From the NCBI RefSeq assembly GCF_016908195.1, contig NZ_JAFBDK010000005.1:182193-246192 (forward strand): a stretch of 64,000 nt of DNA. Reading direction: 5' to 3'. The stretch is from Jeotgalibacillus terrae. GTDB taxonomy: Bacteria > Bacillota > Bacilli > Bacillales > Jeotgalibacillaceae. A program made the position numbers and the translations under genes. Below are positions 49,402 to 60,629 of this stretch, in pieces. Under the pieces are notes generated by a model. The model saw nothing but the letters and a program-made list of their open reading frames with translations. It had not been told where the DNA came from and searched no databases. Numbering within the stretch: the first letter of the stretch is position 1; each line of letters opens with the position of its first letter.

Positions 49402-50898
49402 TTACTGAATTAATTTGCGCCCTGTGATGGAGTGATAGCAATGATAACCGCTTACTGAAACCCCAATTGTTCCGCCCCCGGGAAAAACGGAGTCTCCGCA
49501 AAGCCAGAAATTCTTAAGTGAGGTACGGTGAGAAAGACTGAGAAACAGTGAGTGTGACCTTGTCTGGGCAAAACCGCCGACGACGCCTCCTGGACGATGA
49601 GGGAACCGCTCCCAGGCTTTCGGCGCACCTGGATACACATCAACAATCGCCTGATCAATTGACGGGTAATAATGCCTGATCGTATTTAGCATCTTTTGTA
49701 TGAATGCTGCTTTATTCAGGTCATATTGTGATTGCGTTTTCCAGTTGCTTAAATCGATATGGGTACTGACTGTCAGCGTTCTGAATCCTTCAGGTGCACG
49801 CTTTCTGTCTTCTTTATCTGATATTGATAAAAATAAGTGGTTTCCTTCATCGTGGCTATGAGCGCTAGGGTTCATCAACTGCTGGAAGAGCGGGAAATCA
49901 TCCGGTAAGTATGCCTCGTCTAATGAAATATATAGCGTCATCGAGCCCCAGGTATCCTGTGTTGAACGCTTTTTCAGATTAATGGAAAGCTTCCCGTAAA
50001 GATCCTGATGCATCAGATCAGGCAGTGACTGGACAGGTGCGTTACAAATCACATGATCAGCAGTCCTGATATTTCCGCGGTGATCTTCAACTTCATAATG
50101 GTCTCCAACTCTTCTCACTTCAGTCACACGCCTGCCGAGGATCGCTTTAGCACCATTGCGTTTAGCAGCTTCAACCAGTTCCTCAGCGAACCGGTACAGA
50201 CCGCCCGGCACGTAATAAGCACCTTCATGATAAATATCAAGTGCAAGTACACCCATCAGCATGGCACAATCCTTTGTTGTCGTTTGCATACTGTCGATCA
50301 GCTGACCGTCCAGAAAATGAATGAAATCTCTGCAGTCAAGCAGGTGATGTTTTTTGAGTAATGAGTGGACAGTTTTGAAAAAGCCCGGGGTTAATGTCAC
50401 GTGAGAGGGCTTCAGTGAAGTTAATAATTCAAACGCTTCTTTACCTGTTTTTACAGGGAGGATCGGAAGCTGCTTCATTAATAAACGGATCTTTGCTGCC
50501 TGACGATAAACCTCCAGATAAAAAGCGGCAATGTTATCTGAGTGGGAAGGGAAGGCGTGCTGCATTGCCTGCACGTGTTTTTCCCGGTCAGCATAAAAGG
50601 TAAGGGTTCTGTCAGCCTGTTTGATTTTCATCACATCATCAAGTCTTGCTGCATCTATTTTGATCCCCAGATGGCGGAATATCCTTTCATGAATGCCGCC
50701 TTTTTCAAGTCCCATTCCAAGCGTTGCGCCTGAGGCGTATAGAAATTTGTGACGCTGAAATTTCCCTGCGCAGCCACCCCATTCCCTCGATGCTTCAAGA
50801 ATGGTGACGCTTTTGCCTGATTGGGCAAGCATAGCACCCGCAGTCAATCCGCCGATCCCGCCGCCAATGACGATAATTTCTTCACGTGCCATCTTCAT
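49402..50898 (-). CDS. CrtI-like NAD(P)/FAD-dependent oxidoreductase
   Basis: A 498-residue flavoprotein. The N-terminal Rossmann motif is VIGGGIGGLTAGAML (GXGXXG, about 9-23), and the C-terminal FAD-binding region is WLCGDSVFPGGGTIGVSVSG, as in phytoene desaturase and carotenoid isomerase relatives. The substrate is unknown; no other carotenoid gene lies in the window. The starts at 50898 and 50892 (both ATG) are both possible, with AGAGGAG upstream; the spacing is 4 or 10 bases. Confidence 0.88.
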   Translation of the reverse strand: MKMAREEIIVIGGGIGGLTAGAMLAQSGKSVTILEASREWGGCAGKFQRHKFLYASGATLGMGLEKGGIHERIFRHLGIKIDAARLDDVMKIKQADRTLTFYADREKHVQAMQHAFPSHSDNIAAFYLEVYRQAAKIRLLMKQLPILPVKTGKEAFELLTSLKPSHVTLTPGFFKTVHSLLKKHHLLDCRDFIHFLDGQLIDSMQTTTKDCAMLMGVLALDIYHEGAYYVPGGLYRFAEELVEAAKRNGAKAILGRRVTEVRRVGDHYEVEDHRGNIRTADHVICNAPVQSLPDLMHQDLYGKLSINLKKRSTQDTWGSMTLYISLDEAYLPDDFPLFQQLMNPSAHSHDEGNHLFLSISDKEDRKRAPEGFRTLTVSTHIDLSNWKTQSQYDLNKAAFIQKMLNTIRHYYPSIDQAIVDVYPGAPKAWERFPHRPGGVVGGFAQTRSHSLFLSLSHRTSLKNFWLCGDSVFPGGGTIGVSVSGYHCYHSITGRKLIQ

Positions 50899-50941
50899 TC
50901 AACTCCTCTAATGAAAAGCTTAATAACAGAGATTGATGTGA

Positions 50942-51658
50942 TCAATTTTGAATGCGCGCGGGGCGGATCATTTTGTTTCCAAGCCACCAGGTAATGATAA
51001 AAACAACGAGTGCCGCTAACTCCAGTCCGAGAATATAAAACACACCCTCACCGAAAATGGATAGTGCAGTATCAGAAGCAGGGGGACCATTCAAAAAGAA
51101 ATAGTTACCTCCTGTTAAGGTGTTCGCGCCCCAGATCCCGAGCGTGCACAGATTCAGCAGTGCAAGTGCATAGATGATTGAGCTTTTTGGCAGTGTATAT
51201 CCGTCGCGCCTCAGCAGAAATATAGCTGAAAGCGGGATTGCCATATGCTGAATGAAGAATTTCCAGTAAAAATAGTGCGGAAATGCATACGCCAGATCAG
51301 GTGTCAGCAGTGCGAAAATTGGTGGAAAGATCGCGATATAGAAATAAAAATAAAAAATTGGACGGTTCGGTTTGAATAATAAAAATAAGCCGAAAAAAGT
51401 GCTGAATGAACAGAGCTGCAGCGGCAGGAAGTTAGATGCTCTCCACACCCCGACTGAATGCGCCCAGATCTGATAACTGAGTTCTGAAATGATAAAAACT
51501 CCTGCAAAAAGCAGCGTCCAGAAGGGCGTGTTTTTGACAAAGTCCTCTCTAATGAAAAGTTTTAATCCTGCAATGGTAAGTATGGTAAACAGTATTAACA
51601 TGACAATATGTTCTGTTGAGAAAAGGATAAAACGCTGCTGCACTTCGCCTGAAAACAT
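50942..51658 (-). CDS. YwaF/TIGR02206 family membrane protein
   Basis: A 238-residue, six- to seven-helix membrane protein. It opens with FILFSTEHIVMLILFTI, the typical start of the TIGR02206 (YwaF) family, and keeps the central SYQIWAHSVGVWRASNFLPL with its conserved His/Trp/Pro. Function is unknown. Between it and the CrtI-like gene is a 43-base gap on the same strand, so they may be co-transcribed. Confidence 0.88.
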   Translation of the reverse strand: MFSGEVQQRFILFSTEHIVMLILFTILTIAGLKLFIREDFVKNTPFWTLLFAGVFIISELSYQIWAHSVGVWRASNFLPLQLCSFSTFFGLFLLFKPNRPIFYFYFYIAIFPPIFALLTPDLAYAFPHYFYWKFFIQHMAIPLSAIFLLRRDGYTLPKSSIIYALALLNLCTLGIWGANTLTGGNYFFLNGPPASDTALSIFGEGVFYILGLELAALVVFIITWWLGNKMIRPARIQN

Positions 51659-51695
51659 GTGATCACCTCAGTCAATAATGGTCCGATAGTAAAAG

Positions 51696-51742
51696 AATAC
51701 CCGGACTGCTTCTTCTTTTAACATTGAAGCAGTCCGGGTATT
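51696..51742 (-). terminator. Long bidirectional terminator
   Basis: A perfect 17-bp inverted repeat (51696-51712 with 51726-51742) with a T-rich loop of 13 bases separates the YwaF-type gene and rluF. On the minus strand it lies downstream of rluF and overlaps its last codons. Confidence 0.85.
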
Positions 51743-51744
51743 GG

Positions 51745-52452
51745 TTACCATTCTTTCGGTTCATAATCCAGTTCTTTAAACAGCTGTGTACGCTCTTTTT
51801 TCGTCAGGTCACGCCACTGACCTACAGGCATATTGTTCAATTGAATGTTCATGATACGTGTACGCTGGAGGCGATAGACTTCATAACCAAGTGCTTCACA
51901 CATACGTCTGATCTGACGGTTCATCCCCTGTGTTAATGTGATCTGAAAATCAAACTTGGACAGTTCAACGACTTTGGCAGGCTTCGTTTTTGTGCCAAGA
52001 ATGTTCACGCCTTCTGACATCTGTTTGATAAAGTCAGGTGTAATCGGTTTATCGACTGAGACAATGTATTCTTTCTCGTGTTCATTCTCAGGACGAAGGA
52101 TCTCATTGATAATATCCCCGTCGTTTGTCAGGAGAATTAATCCTTCTGATTCCTTATCCAGTCGGCCGACGTGAGAGATACGGAGTGGATGATTGACAAG
52201 GTCAATAATGTTTCCTTTTACTCCTTTTTCAGATGTGCAGGTGATGCCGACCGGCTTATTGAGAGCAATATAGACATTGTTTTTCGCGAGGCGGATCGTT
52301 TGTCCGTTTACGAGGACTTCGTCACCAGGCTCGATCTGCATCCCGATTTTCGCTTTCTTGCCATTCACCTTTACTTTGCCTTCTTCAATCAGGCGGTCAG
52401 CGCCGCGGCGTGAGGCTTTTCCTGAGTCACTGATAAATTTATTTAAACGCAT
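51745..52452 (-). CDS. rluF: 23S rRNA pseudouridine synthase RluF
   Basis: A 235-residue pseudouridine synthase. The N-terminal S4 RNA-binding domain (about 1-50; [20 protein letters not shown]) precedes the catalytic domain with [20 protein letters not shown] (catalytic Asp in GRLDKES) and a C-terminal [18 protein letters not shown]. RluF-like enzymes modify U2604 of 23S rRNA; the RluB/RluE relatives have the same core, so the name is likely but not certain. Terminator overlap at the end. AGGAA precedes the start. Confidence 0.85.
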   Translation of the reverse strand: MRLNKFISDSGKASRRGADRLIEEGKVKVNGKKAKIGMQIEPGDEVLVNGQTIRLAKNNVYIALNKPVGITCTSEKGVKGNIIDLVNHPLRISHVGRLDKESEGLILLTNDGDIINEILRPENEHEKEYIVSVDKPITPDFIKQMSEGVNILGTKTKPAKVVELSKFDFQITLTQGMNRQIRRMCEALGYEVYRLQRTRIMNIQLNNMPVGQWRDLTKKERTQLFKELDYEPKEW

Positions 52453-52532
52453 AATGTCACTTCCTATATAAGATTCGTTTATTTAGTATAACAGGTTTGG
52501 GGGGAGGGGAGAAAGGGTGGCAGTCTGACGTG

Positions 52533-52649
52533 GTTCAGGAGATTATGCAGGAGGTTCAGGAGATTTTTGTGGTGGTTCAGGAAATTTCATCGAGTGTTCA
52601 GGAGATTACATGTGAGGTTCAGAACATTTCACAGATGATTCAGGAAATA
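52533..52649 (+). repeat. Six 21-bp repeats encoding VQEI heptads
   Basis: GTTCAGGAGATT or a close variant recurs at 52533, 52554, 52575, 52596, 52617 and 52638, an exact 21-bp period. In one frame it reads as V-Q-E-I heptads (MQEVQEI, FVVVQEI, SSSVQEI and so on). The only frame with a start opens at a TTG at 52497, preceded by a G-rich run without a normal Shine-Dalgarno. Similar short FREI/VQEI repeat peptides occur in Bacillaceae. Whether it is translated is unclear, so I call it a repeat, not a gene. Confidence 0.75.
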
Positions 52650-52686
52650 AGGCATAATGGACTACCTCCAAAAAAGCAAAAAAAAA

Positions 52687-52712
52687 CCGGAAAGCACCTA
52701 AGCGCTCTCCGG
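52687..52712 (-). terminator. Terminator of katG
   Basis: CCGGAAAGC (52687-52695) pairs with GCTCTCCGG (52704-52712), one G-U on the minus strand. On the minus strand a run of T follows (TTTTTTTTT). Confidence 0.85.
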
Positions 52713-52728
52713 ATTCCACATTCAAAAC

Positions 52729-54996
<2,268 letters not shown>

Positions 54997-55033
54997 TCAT
55001 AAAACAGAGAATAATTTTTGTAACCATTCTCAG

Positions 55034-55060
55034 ATTATAATTATAATAAATTACTGACAA
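55034..55060 (-). promoter_or_regulatory. PerR box overlapping the katG promoter
   Basis: TTATAATTATAATAA (55035-55049) matches the PerR/Fur-family consensus TTATAATNATTATAA with one mismatch. On the minus strand a -35 TTGTCA (55060-55055) and a -10 TATAAT (55039-55034) lie 15 bases apart, so the box overlaps the promoter. It is 95 bases before the katG start. Confidence 0.75.
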
Positions 55061-55185
55061 AAGTGAAAGCTAAAACACTCGAAAACTTTTAAAAGGAAAT
55101 GATTTCTAATAGAACGCTTTTATATGTTACAATTGTATAGTAAATTCTGAAAATAAGCACGAATGAACCAGAAGGAGAGAGGGAG

Positions 55186-55416
55186 ATGAGTAGAAAACAA
55201 AAGTATCTCATGAACCTGACACTTGGTCTGATGATTGGATTGTTCGTTATCCCATGGTTACTGGAATGGATGGGGTTTTCGCTTGCTGATTTTTATAATC
55301 GGACTTTTGGTGAGCCGAGCCCTGGAAAAATGGTCATAGCCATTATCTTATTAGTTTGCACCATTTATTTTGGAGGGAGAGCATTTGTAAGAGGTTATCG
55401 ATCAATCGGGGATTAA
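55186..55416 (+). CDS. Small two-helix membrane protein
   Basis: A 76-residue protein with two helices (about 10-27 and 49-66) and a loop (NRTFGEPSPGKM). GGAGAGAGGGAG precedes the ATG. It diverges from katG; the terminator at its end is shared with trhO. Family not recognised. Confidence 0.65.
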   Translation: MSRKQKYLMNLTLGLMIGLFVIPWLLEWMGFSLADFYNRTFGEPSPGKMVIAIILLVCTIYFGGRAFVRGYRSIGD

Positions 55417-55454
55417 AAAAGCTGCAGACGAGATCATCTCATCTGCAGCTTTTA
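55417..55454 (+). terminator. Bidirectional terminator
   Basis: The stem (AAAAAGCTGCAGACGAGA with CTCATCTGCAGCTTTT) has one mismatch and a four-base loop, flanked by A and T runs. It lies between the small membrane-protein gene and trhO. Confidence 0.88.
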
Positions 55455-55462
55455 TTTGATTA

Positions 55463-56425
55463 TCAGCCTTGTTTTGCAGTTAGTTCTTCTTCTAACACGG
55501 CAAGGCGCTTTTCAACTTCTTCACCAGTTAAGCCCATGCGGATGCTGTAGCGGTTGCGTACATTTTTAGCGCACTCAATCGAGCAGCCGCCAAGGTACTT
55601 CTCTTCGTTTTCTTCATGCGCAAGAATCTGCTTGTTGCAGTCCGGGTTTGAGCAGTTGATATAACGTTCACACGGTGTGCCGTCAAAGTGGTCACGGCCT
55701 ACAACTGTGTGTTCAACCTGGTTGATCGGAACAGTCAGGCGCTCGTCAAATACGTACATTTGACCATCCCACAGCTGTCCTTTTACTTCTGGGTCTTTTC
55801 CGTAAGTTGCGATTCCGCCGTGAAGCTGTGCAGCATCTTCAAATCCTTCTTTTACGAGCCAGCCTGAGAACTTCTCACAGCGGATTCCGCCTGTGCAATA
55901 CGTAAGCACGCGCTTACCTTCAAGCATGTGACGGTTTTCTCTTACCCAGTTAGGCAGGTCACGGAATGTCTCAACATCCGGACGGATCGCGCCGCGGAAG
56001 TGACCGACATCGTATTCATATGTGTTACGCGCGTCAAGAACAATTGTGTCCTCGCGCTGCATTTCTTCATAAAATTCCTTCGGTGACAAATAACGGCCTG
56101 TTAATTCGTTCGGATTAATATCATCCTCAAGACTTAAATTCACAAGCTCAGGACGTGGGCGGACGTGCATCTTTTTAAAAGTATGCCCTTCAGCCTCATC
56201 AATCTTAAATACAATCCCTTCGAATAAAGGATGGTTTTTCATTGTCTCCATATAGGCATCAGTCTGCTCAATCGTACCTGAGCAAGTACCGTTAATGCCT
56301 TCATGCGCAACTAAAATACGGCCCTTCAGACCAAGTTCCTTACAGAAATCGAGGTGCTCTGCAGCAACTGCTTCAGGGTCTTCGATCTTTGTATAGTGAT
56401 AATAAAGTAATACTCTGTAATCCAT
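55463..56425 (-). CDS. trhO: tRNA hydroxylation protein TrhO (rhodanese domain, UPF0176)
   Basis: A 320-residue protein: an N-terminal acylphosphatase-like domain ([10 protein letters not shown]), a rhodanese domain (about 120-225; active-site loop [11 protein letters not shown] with Cys) and a C-terminal Cys-rich zinc-like motif ([10 protein letters not shown], then [10 protein letters not shown]). TrhO uses oxygen to hydroxylate U34 of some tRNAs, giving ho5U. The layout and length match YbfQ/YceA relatives. Single gene. Confidence 0.92.
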   Translation of the reverse strand: MDYRVLLYYHYTKIEDPEAVAAEHLDFCKELGLKGRILVAHEGINGTCSGTIEQTDAYMETMKNHPLFEGIVFKIDEAEGHTFKKMHVRPRPELVNLSLEDDINPNELTGRYLSPKEFYEEMQREDTIVLDARNTYEYDVGHFRGAIRPDVETFRDLPNWVRENRHMLEGKRVLTYCTGGIRCEKFSGWLVKEGFEDAAQLHGGIATYGKDPEVKGQLWDGQMYVFDERLTVPINQVEHTVVGRDHFDGTPCERYINCSNPDCNKQILAHEENEEKYLGGCSIECAKNVRNRYSIRMGLTGEEVEKRLAVLEEELTAKQG

Positions 56426-56640
56426 TTTTTTCTTCCACCTATCATATTATTTTGCAGGAATAACCTGATGGCGCAGAGTTGTTCAAAACTCTCCATCAGA
56501 TATTATAACAGAGGTATGTACATCAAAGGAAGAGGGAATGAATGTTTATTAGAGAGATGCCTCTAACTGTCTGACTAACTTGAATGTCTTAGTTCATAAA
56601 AAATTCTTGGATCTAATATGAGAGGGGAGGAACGTTTACA

Positions 56641-57423
56641 ATGCTGACTGATGACTGGTTTACGGTTGAGAGAATTGATGCAGTCACGTTTGCGATTAGT
56701 GAGTACGGACATTGGGAAAAGGTGCATTCTTTTTTACTGATTGGTGAGAGAAGGGCAGTGCTGATTGATACGGGACTGGGGATTGATGATATTACAAGAG
56801 TGATAGATCAGCTTACCACGTTACCGATTTATGTTATCACAACGCATGTTCATACAGACCACATTGGGGGGCATGGCTCCTTTGAACATATCTATGTTCA
56901 TAGAGCTGATCAGAGATGGCTTGTGAAGGGGATTGACGGATTGTCTATTGAACAGGTCAGAAAAGGGATCAGTAAAGAGATTACAAAGCCTGTACCACCT
57001 TCATTTGACCCTGAAACGTATGAGCCGTTTACAGGAGAGCCAACTGGGTTGCTTGAAGATGGAGATGAAATGGATCTCGGGAACAGAAAGCTGCATATTA
57101 TTCATACACCCGGGCATTCACCAGGACATATTTCAATTTTTGATGAGACGAATGGTTATTTGTTTACGGGAGACACCTTATATGATGAAACGCCGGTTTA
57201 CGCTTTTTATCCGTCTACAGATCCCGGGGCACTGATTGAGTCGTGGGAAAAGATTGCTGCGCTTAAGGGAGTGACAAAAGTATTTGGCTCTCATAATTCA
57301 GTAGGACTTGATCCGGAAATTCTGCTTGAAGCAAAAAATGCAGCACGTTTTTTAAGAGAGCATGATCTGGCCCGGTTTGGTACAGGTATTCATGAGTTTA
57401 ATGGATTTAGCGTGAAGTTTTAA
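56641..57423 (+). CDS. Metallo-beta-lactamase fold hydrolase
   Basis: A 260-residue MBL-fold protein. The metal-binding THVHTDHIGG (HXHXDH, about 73-82), HTPGHSPGHI (His near 162) and LFTGDTLYD (Asp near 178) are all present, so it is likely a Zn or Fe enzyme such as a thioesterase, phosphodiesterase or lactonase. The substrate is not deducible. GGGGAGGAA precedes the ATG. Located just upstream of the tyrS T-box, on the same strand but with its own signals. Confidence 0.9.
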   Translation: MLTDDWFTVERIDAVTFAISEYGHWEKVHSFLLIGERRAVLIDTGLGIDDITRVIDQLTTLPIYVITTHVHTDHIGGHGSFEHIYVHRADQRWLVKGIDGLSIEQVRKGISKEITKPVPPSFDPETYEPFTGEPTGLLEDGDEMDLGNRKLHIIHTPGHSPGHISIFDETNGYLFTGDTLYDETPVYAFYPSTDPGALIESWEKIAALKGVTKVFGSHNSVGLDPEILLEAKNAARFLREHDLARFGTGIHEFNGFSVKF

Positions 57424-57480
57424 GAAAGTGGCGCATGCAGTTAATTGGATTTGAAATGGAGCGTTCTAATAAAAATTCAG

Positions 57481-57508
57481 TTGACTTTTTTTCACAGTTA
57501 CTTATAAT
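57481..57508 (+). promoter_or_regulatory. Promoter of tyrS
   Basis: A -35 TTGACT (57481-57486) and a -10 TATAAT (57503-57508) are separated by 16 bases, giving a start near 57515. The T-box leader begins shortly after. Confidence 0.75.
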
Positions 57509-57544
57509 TGCATATAATATCTGCATAACAAAGATTTGTTCAGG

Positions 57545-57836
57545 CATTTCGGAGTATAAGAGTAAAAGCGATGAACGGAACGAGTAACTCTGACGGAAAC
57601 AGACAGAAAGCTGCCGGGAGATGAGAGGCGCATGTGGAGTTAGAGTGAATACATCTGGGAGCTGTGCACTGAAATTACAGTAGGATGCACCGGGGTTGCG
57701 ACCGTGATCAATGCAGCAGTATCGCTGGCATATAGCCGTACTGACAGAGGGGTACTGTGCGAACAGTGCTCGAATAAAGGTGGTAACACGTGTCCAATTC
57801 ACGTCCTTTAGGGATTTTCCCTAAGGGGCGTTTTTG
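57545..57836 (+). ncRNA. T-box riboswitch controlling tyrS
   Basis: A leader of about 290 bases with the T-box signature AAAGGTGGTAACACG (57777-57791, close to AGGGUGGNACCGCG) and a terminator hairpin (cgtcctttaggg / ccctaaggggcg, ending in TTTTT at 57832-57836). Stem I lies in 57560-57680 and carries TAC at 57650-57652 in the GAATACA context expected for a Tyr specifier. Uncharged tRNA-Tyr should stabilise the antiterminator and switch the gene on. Confidence 0.88.
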
Positions 57837-57885
57837 TTTGCTCTTATAGACCTTGCAATATGAATGAATAGGACAGGGAGATGAA

Positions 57886-59106
57886 GTGAAGATGTTATTA
57901 CATCCGGAAGAACAAATGAAGATCATCCAAAAAGGTGCAGAAAGCATTGTAGATGAAAAAGAATTGATGATAAAACTCGAAAAATCATTTAAGGAACAGC
58001 GGCCGTTAACGATCAAACTGGGACTCGACCCTTCTGCTCCTGATATTCATATTGGTCACGCAGTGGTCCTCAGAAAAATTAAGCAAATGCAGGATCTTGG
58101 TCATCATGCAGTTATTCTGATCGGTGACTTCACCGGACGTATTGGCGATCCCACTGGAAAAGCGAAAGGAAGGACAGCACTTAGTGATGAACAGGTAAAA
58201 GAGAATGCAATCACATATACTGATCAGATCTTCAGGGTGCTTGATCAGGAAAAGACAACAGTGCGGTTTAACAGTGAGTGGTTATCAAATATGACATTTG
58301 AAGAAGTAATCAGACTCGCTGCTTCAACCTCTGTTGCCAGAATATTAGAGAGAGATGATTTTCAGAAGCGATACCACAACCAGACGCCAATCGGTCTGCA
58401 TGAGTTCTTTTACCCGCTAATGCAGGCGCAGGATTCTGTTGAATTGAAAGCTGACATTGAGCTTGGAGGTACAGATCAGACTTTTAACATTCTGATGGGG
58501 CGGACCTTACAAAAGCATGTAGGAATGGAGAAACAGATCGCCATTTTTATGCCATTGCTCGAGGGGCTTGATGGCGTAGAGAAAATGAGCAAAAGCCTCG
58601 GCAATTATATTGGTGTGCAGGAGCCGGCTGAAGTTATGTTCAAAAAGGTCATGGAAGTGCCGGATCAGCTGATTATTAAATACTTTGAACTGACAACAGA
58701 TGTACATCCTGATGACGTGCAGAATATAAAGAACCGGCTTGATCATGGTGAAAATCCCCGCGATATTAAGCTTGAGCTCGCAGGTCATATTACTGCTCTT
58801 TATCACGGGAAAGAAGGTATGAATGCCGGGAAACATTATTTTGAAACTGCCTTCCAGCAAAGGGATATTCCTGATGTCATTCCGGAAATTCTTGTTGACC
58901 TTGAGAAGGATCTGCTAGCAGATGTCATTCCACAATTGATTGAGGCGCGATTTGTGAAAAGTAAAAGTGAGCTGGTCAGATTGATCAGACAGAACGGCGT
59001 TTCTTTGAATCAGCAAAAGATCACCGCTGAAGAACTGGACAGGGTTGTGATGAATGACGACGTACTGAAGATTGGAAAGAAGCGGTTCGTGAAGTTCGTG
59101 AAATGA
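57886..59106 (+). CDS. tyrS: Tyrosyl-tRNA synthetase
   Basis: A 406-residue class I synthetase of the TyrZ-like (type 2) group. HIGH motif DIHIGHAVVL (about 50-59), KMSKS motif GVEKMSKSLGN (about 233-243), and a C-terminal S4 RNA-binding domain (SKSELVRLIRQNGVSLNQQK). It charges tRNA-Tyr with tyrosine. The GTG at 57886 and the ATG at 57892 are both possible starts; GGGAG ends 5 or 11 bases before them. Controlled by the Tyr-specific T-box upstream, as usual for Bacillales. Confidence 0.93.
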   Translation: MKMLLHPEEQMKIIQKGAESIVDEKELMIKLEKSFKEQRPLTIKLGLDPSAPDIHIGHAVVLRKIKQMQDLGHHAVILIGDFTGRIGDPTGKAKGRTALSDEQVKENAITYTDQIFRVLDQEKTTVRFNSEWLSNMTFEEVIRLAASTSVARILERDDFQKRYHNQTPIGLHEFFYPLMQAQDSVELKADIELGGTDQTFNILMGRTLQKHVGMEKQIAIFMPLLEGLDGVEKMSKSLGNYIGVQEPAEVMFKKVMEVPDQLIIKYFELTTDVHPDDVQNIKNRLDHGENPRDIKLELAGHITALYHGKEGMNAGKHYFETAFQQRDIPDVIPEILVDLEKDLLADVIPQLIEARFVKSKSELVRLIRQNGVSLNQQKITAEELDRVVMNDDVLKIGKKRFVKFVK

Positions 59107-59116
59107 GTCCTCCAGA

Positions 59117-59149
59117 ACGGGCGTCTGAAGTGATCATACAGGCGCTCGT
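59117..59149 (+). terminator. Terminator of tyrS
   Basis: CGGGCGTCTG pairs with CAGGCGCTCG around an 11-base loop, with one or two mismatches. The T-run is weak. It lies between the tyrS and the convergent hypothetical gene. Confidence 0.5.
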
Positions 59150-59150
59150 C

Positions 59151-59870
59151 TTAGTCCTTCCACGGCTCTTCACCTGAAAGAGTGTATTTTTCAACCAGCA
59201 GTAAAGACATGAACATTTGAAGCCATACCATGTAGGGATCTTTTTCATCTATCAGTTCGCTGTAATAGTGATGAATGTGTGGCGCGATTTCTTCCCGGGT
59301 ACTGTACTCAAATGGATAAATGGCGAGCGGTAAGTGGAGATGTTCAGCAAATGGCAGAAGTATGCAGGAGACCACTGTGCCTTTGCGGGGAAAGGGAAGT
59401 GTTTTTGAAGGAAACATTACTTGGATGACTTCTTTACTTTTAAGGTCAATCAGCGTGCAGCCGTTTCCTCCAATATGACCCGCTGTAAAATAAAATCCGG
59501 GAGTAACTTTTTTTGCCTGATTAAGCCAAGAGAGGAAAATAGGATGTTTTTTGAAGAAGGGAAAATGTTCACCATGGAATTCTGTGAAAATGTTAGAAGC
59601 GGGGTTTTTATGCGTATCATCGAGGAGTCGCCACCAGTAGAAGAGGAATGCAGCATATTCTTCTTTTTCAGGTCGTGCTTCGCAGGTTCTTGCGAATTCA
59701 AGGAAATCGGGGTACATCGATACAACGTGACGCTTGAGGACGTAATTGTTCAGACGGGTGTAGACATTTTCGAAGAATAGATCTTTCAGTTCTTCTGACA
59801 AAGAGACATCCTTTCTGAAAATTTTACTGTCTGCCCTGGACTGCTCAAATAACAATGTGTGGTTTTCCAT
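59151..59870 (-). CDS. Hypothetical protein (239 aa)
   Basis: A 239-residue soluble protein I do not recognise. It has an acidic, helical N-terminal half (DVSLSEELKDLFFENVYTRL, and FARTCEARPEKEEYAAFLFY) and a beta-rich second half (GFYFTAGHIGGNGCTLIDLK, then EVIQVMFPSKTLPFPRKGTV). The C-terminal third contains many His and Tyr (IAPHIHHYYSEL). No signal peptide. It is convergent with tyrS and divergent from the methyltransferase gene. Confidence 0.7.
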   Translation of the reverse strand: MENHTLLFEQSRADSKIFRKDVSLSEELKDLFFENVYTRLNNYVLKRHVVSMYPDFLEFARTCEARPEKEEYAAFLFYWWRLLDDTHKNPASNIFTEFHGEHFPFFKKHPIFLSWLNQAKKVTPGFYFTAGHIGGNGCTLIDLKSKEVIQVMFPSKTLPFPRKGTVVSCILLPFAEHLHLPLAIYPFEYSTREEIAPHIHHYYSELIDEKDPYMVWLQMFMSLLLVEKYTLSGEEPWKD

Positions 59871-60001
59871 TTAACAACCTCATTTATTTATATTCCTGAC
59901 CATATTAATCAGGTAAATTAATAAATTCTCCAAAAAATGAGTGATTCCTGCCAAATCGTGAAATAATTAAATCAAATTGATAGATAAGGAGTGGAGTGCA
60001 C

Positions 60002-60598
60002 ATGGGAAAGTTATTTTCATCAGTTTATGATGTTGTGATGGCACCACTGGAAAAAGCGGGTATTGAACGGATCAGGAGAAATCTGCTTCGTGATATAAAA
60101 GGCGACGTGCTTGAAATCGGTTTTGGCACAGGGGCGAATTTCCCTTTTTACCAGAAAGCCGCGTATGTAGAGGCGATTGAACCGAATCCTGACATGATTG
60201 AAAGATCAGCCGAAAAGGTAAAACGTGCAAAGGTCCCGGTTCAGACGTATACAGCTAAAGCTGAACAGTTACCGTTTCCTGATCAGTCCTTCGATGCTAT
60301 TACAGGGACACTGGTATTCTGCACGATTCCTGATCCTGTGAAAGCCCTTAAGGAAATGAAGCGGGTGAGTAAACCAGGAGCCACATTTCATTTCTTTGAA
60401 CATGTGAAGCTTGAGCATGACAAAGCAGGTAGAATGCAGGATATTCTTACACCCGCCTGGAAAGCAGTGTGTGACGGCTGCCACCTGAACCGTCCTACGA
60501 TTCAGCTGTTTGAGGAGGCGGGGTTACAGGTGAACAATGTAAAGCGGTTTGGTAAAGGAATATTTGTCATTTTTGAAGGAAAAGTGCACGGGGAATAG
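60002..60598 (+). CDS. SAM-dependent methyltransferase (class I)
   Basis: A 198-residue class I methyltransferase: DVLEIGFGTGANFPFY (motif I, about 33-48), AIEPNPDM (acidic loop), FDAITGTLVFCTIPDPVKAL (motif post-II) and a C-terminal segment with TFHFFEHVKLE, typical of the phospholipid or small-molecule methyltransferases. The substrate is unknown. The ATG at 60002 is chosen because AAGGAG lies 10 bases upstream. The next gene starts 31 bases after it and may be in the same operon. Confidence 0.88.
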   Translation: MGKLFSSVYDVVMAPLEKAGIERIRRNLLRDIKGDVLEIGFGTGANFPFYQKAAYVEAIEPNPDMIERSAEKVKRAKVPVQTYTAKAEQLPFPDQSFDAITGTLVFCTIPDPVKALKEMKRVSKPGATFHFFEHVKLEHDKAGRMQDILTPAWKAVCDGCHLNRPTIQLFEEAGLQVNNVKRFGKGIFVIFEGKVHGE

Positions 60599-60629
60599 GT
60601 TGGAAATATGGTCATGGAGTGATGGTTAT

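Noticed and set aside
49392..49423. Terminator around GGGCGCA / TGCGCCC after the CrtI-like gene
   Set aside because: The arms pair, but the loop is long and no T-run follows on the gene's strand, so I did not list it.
57407..58016. Minus-strand frames across the tyrS leader
   Set aside because: They are antisense to the T-box and the tyrS start and have Ser/Cys-rich non-protein composition.
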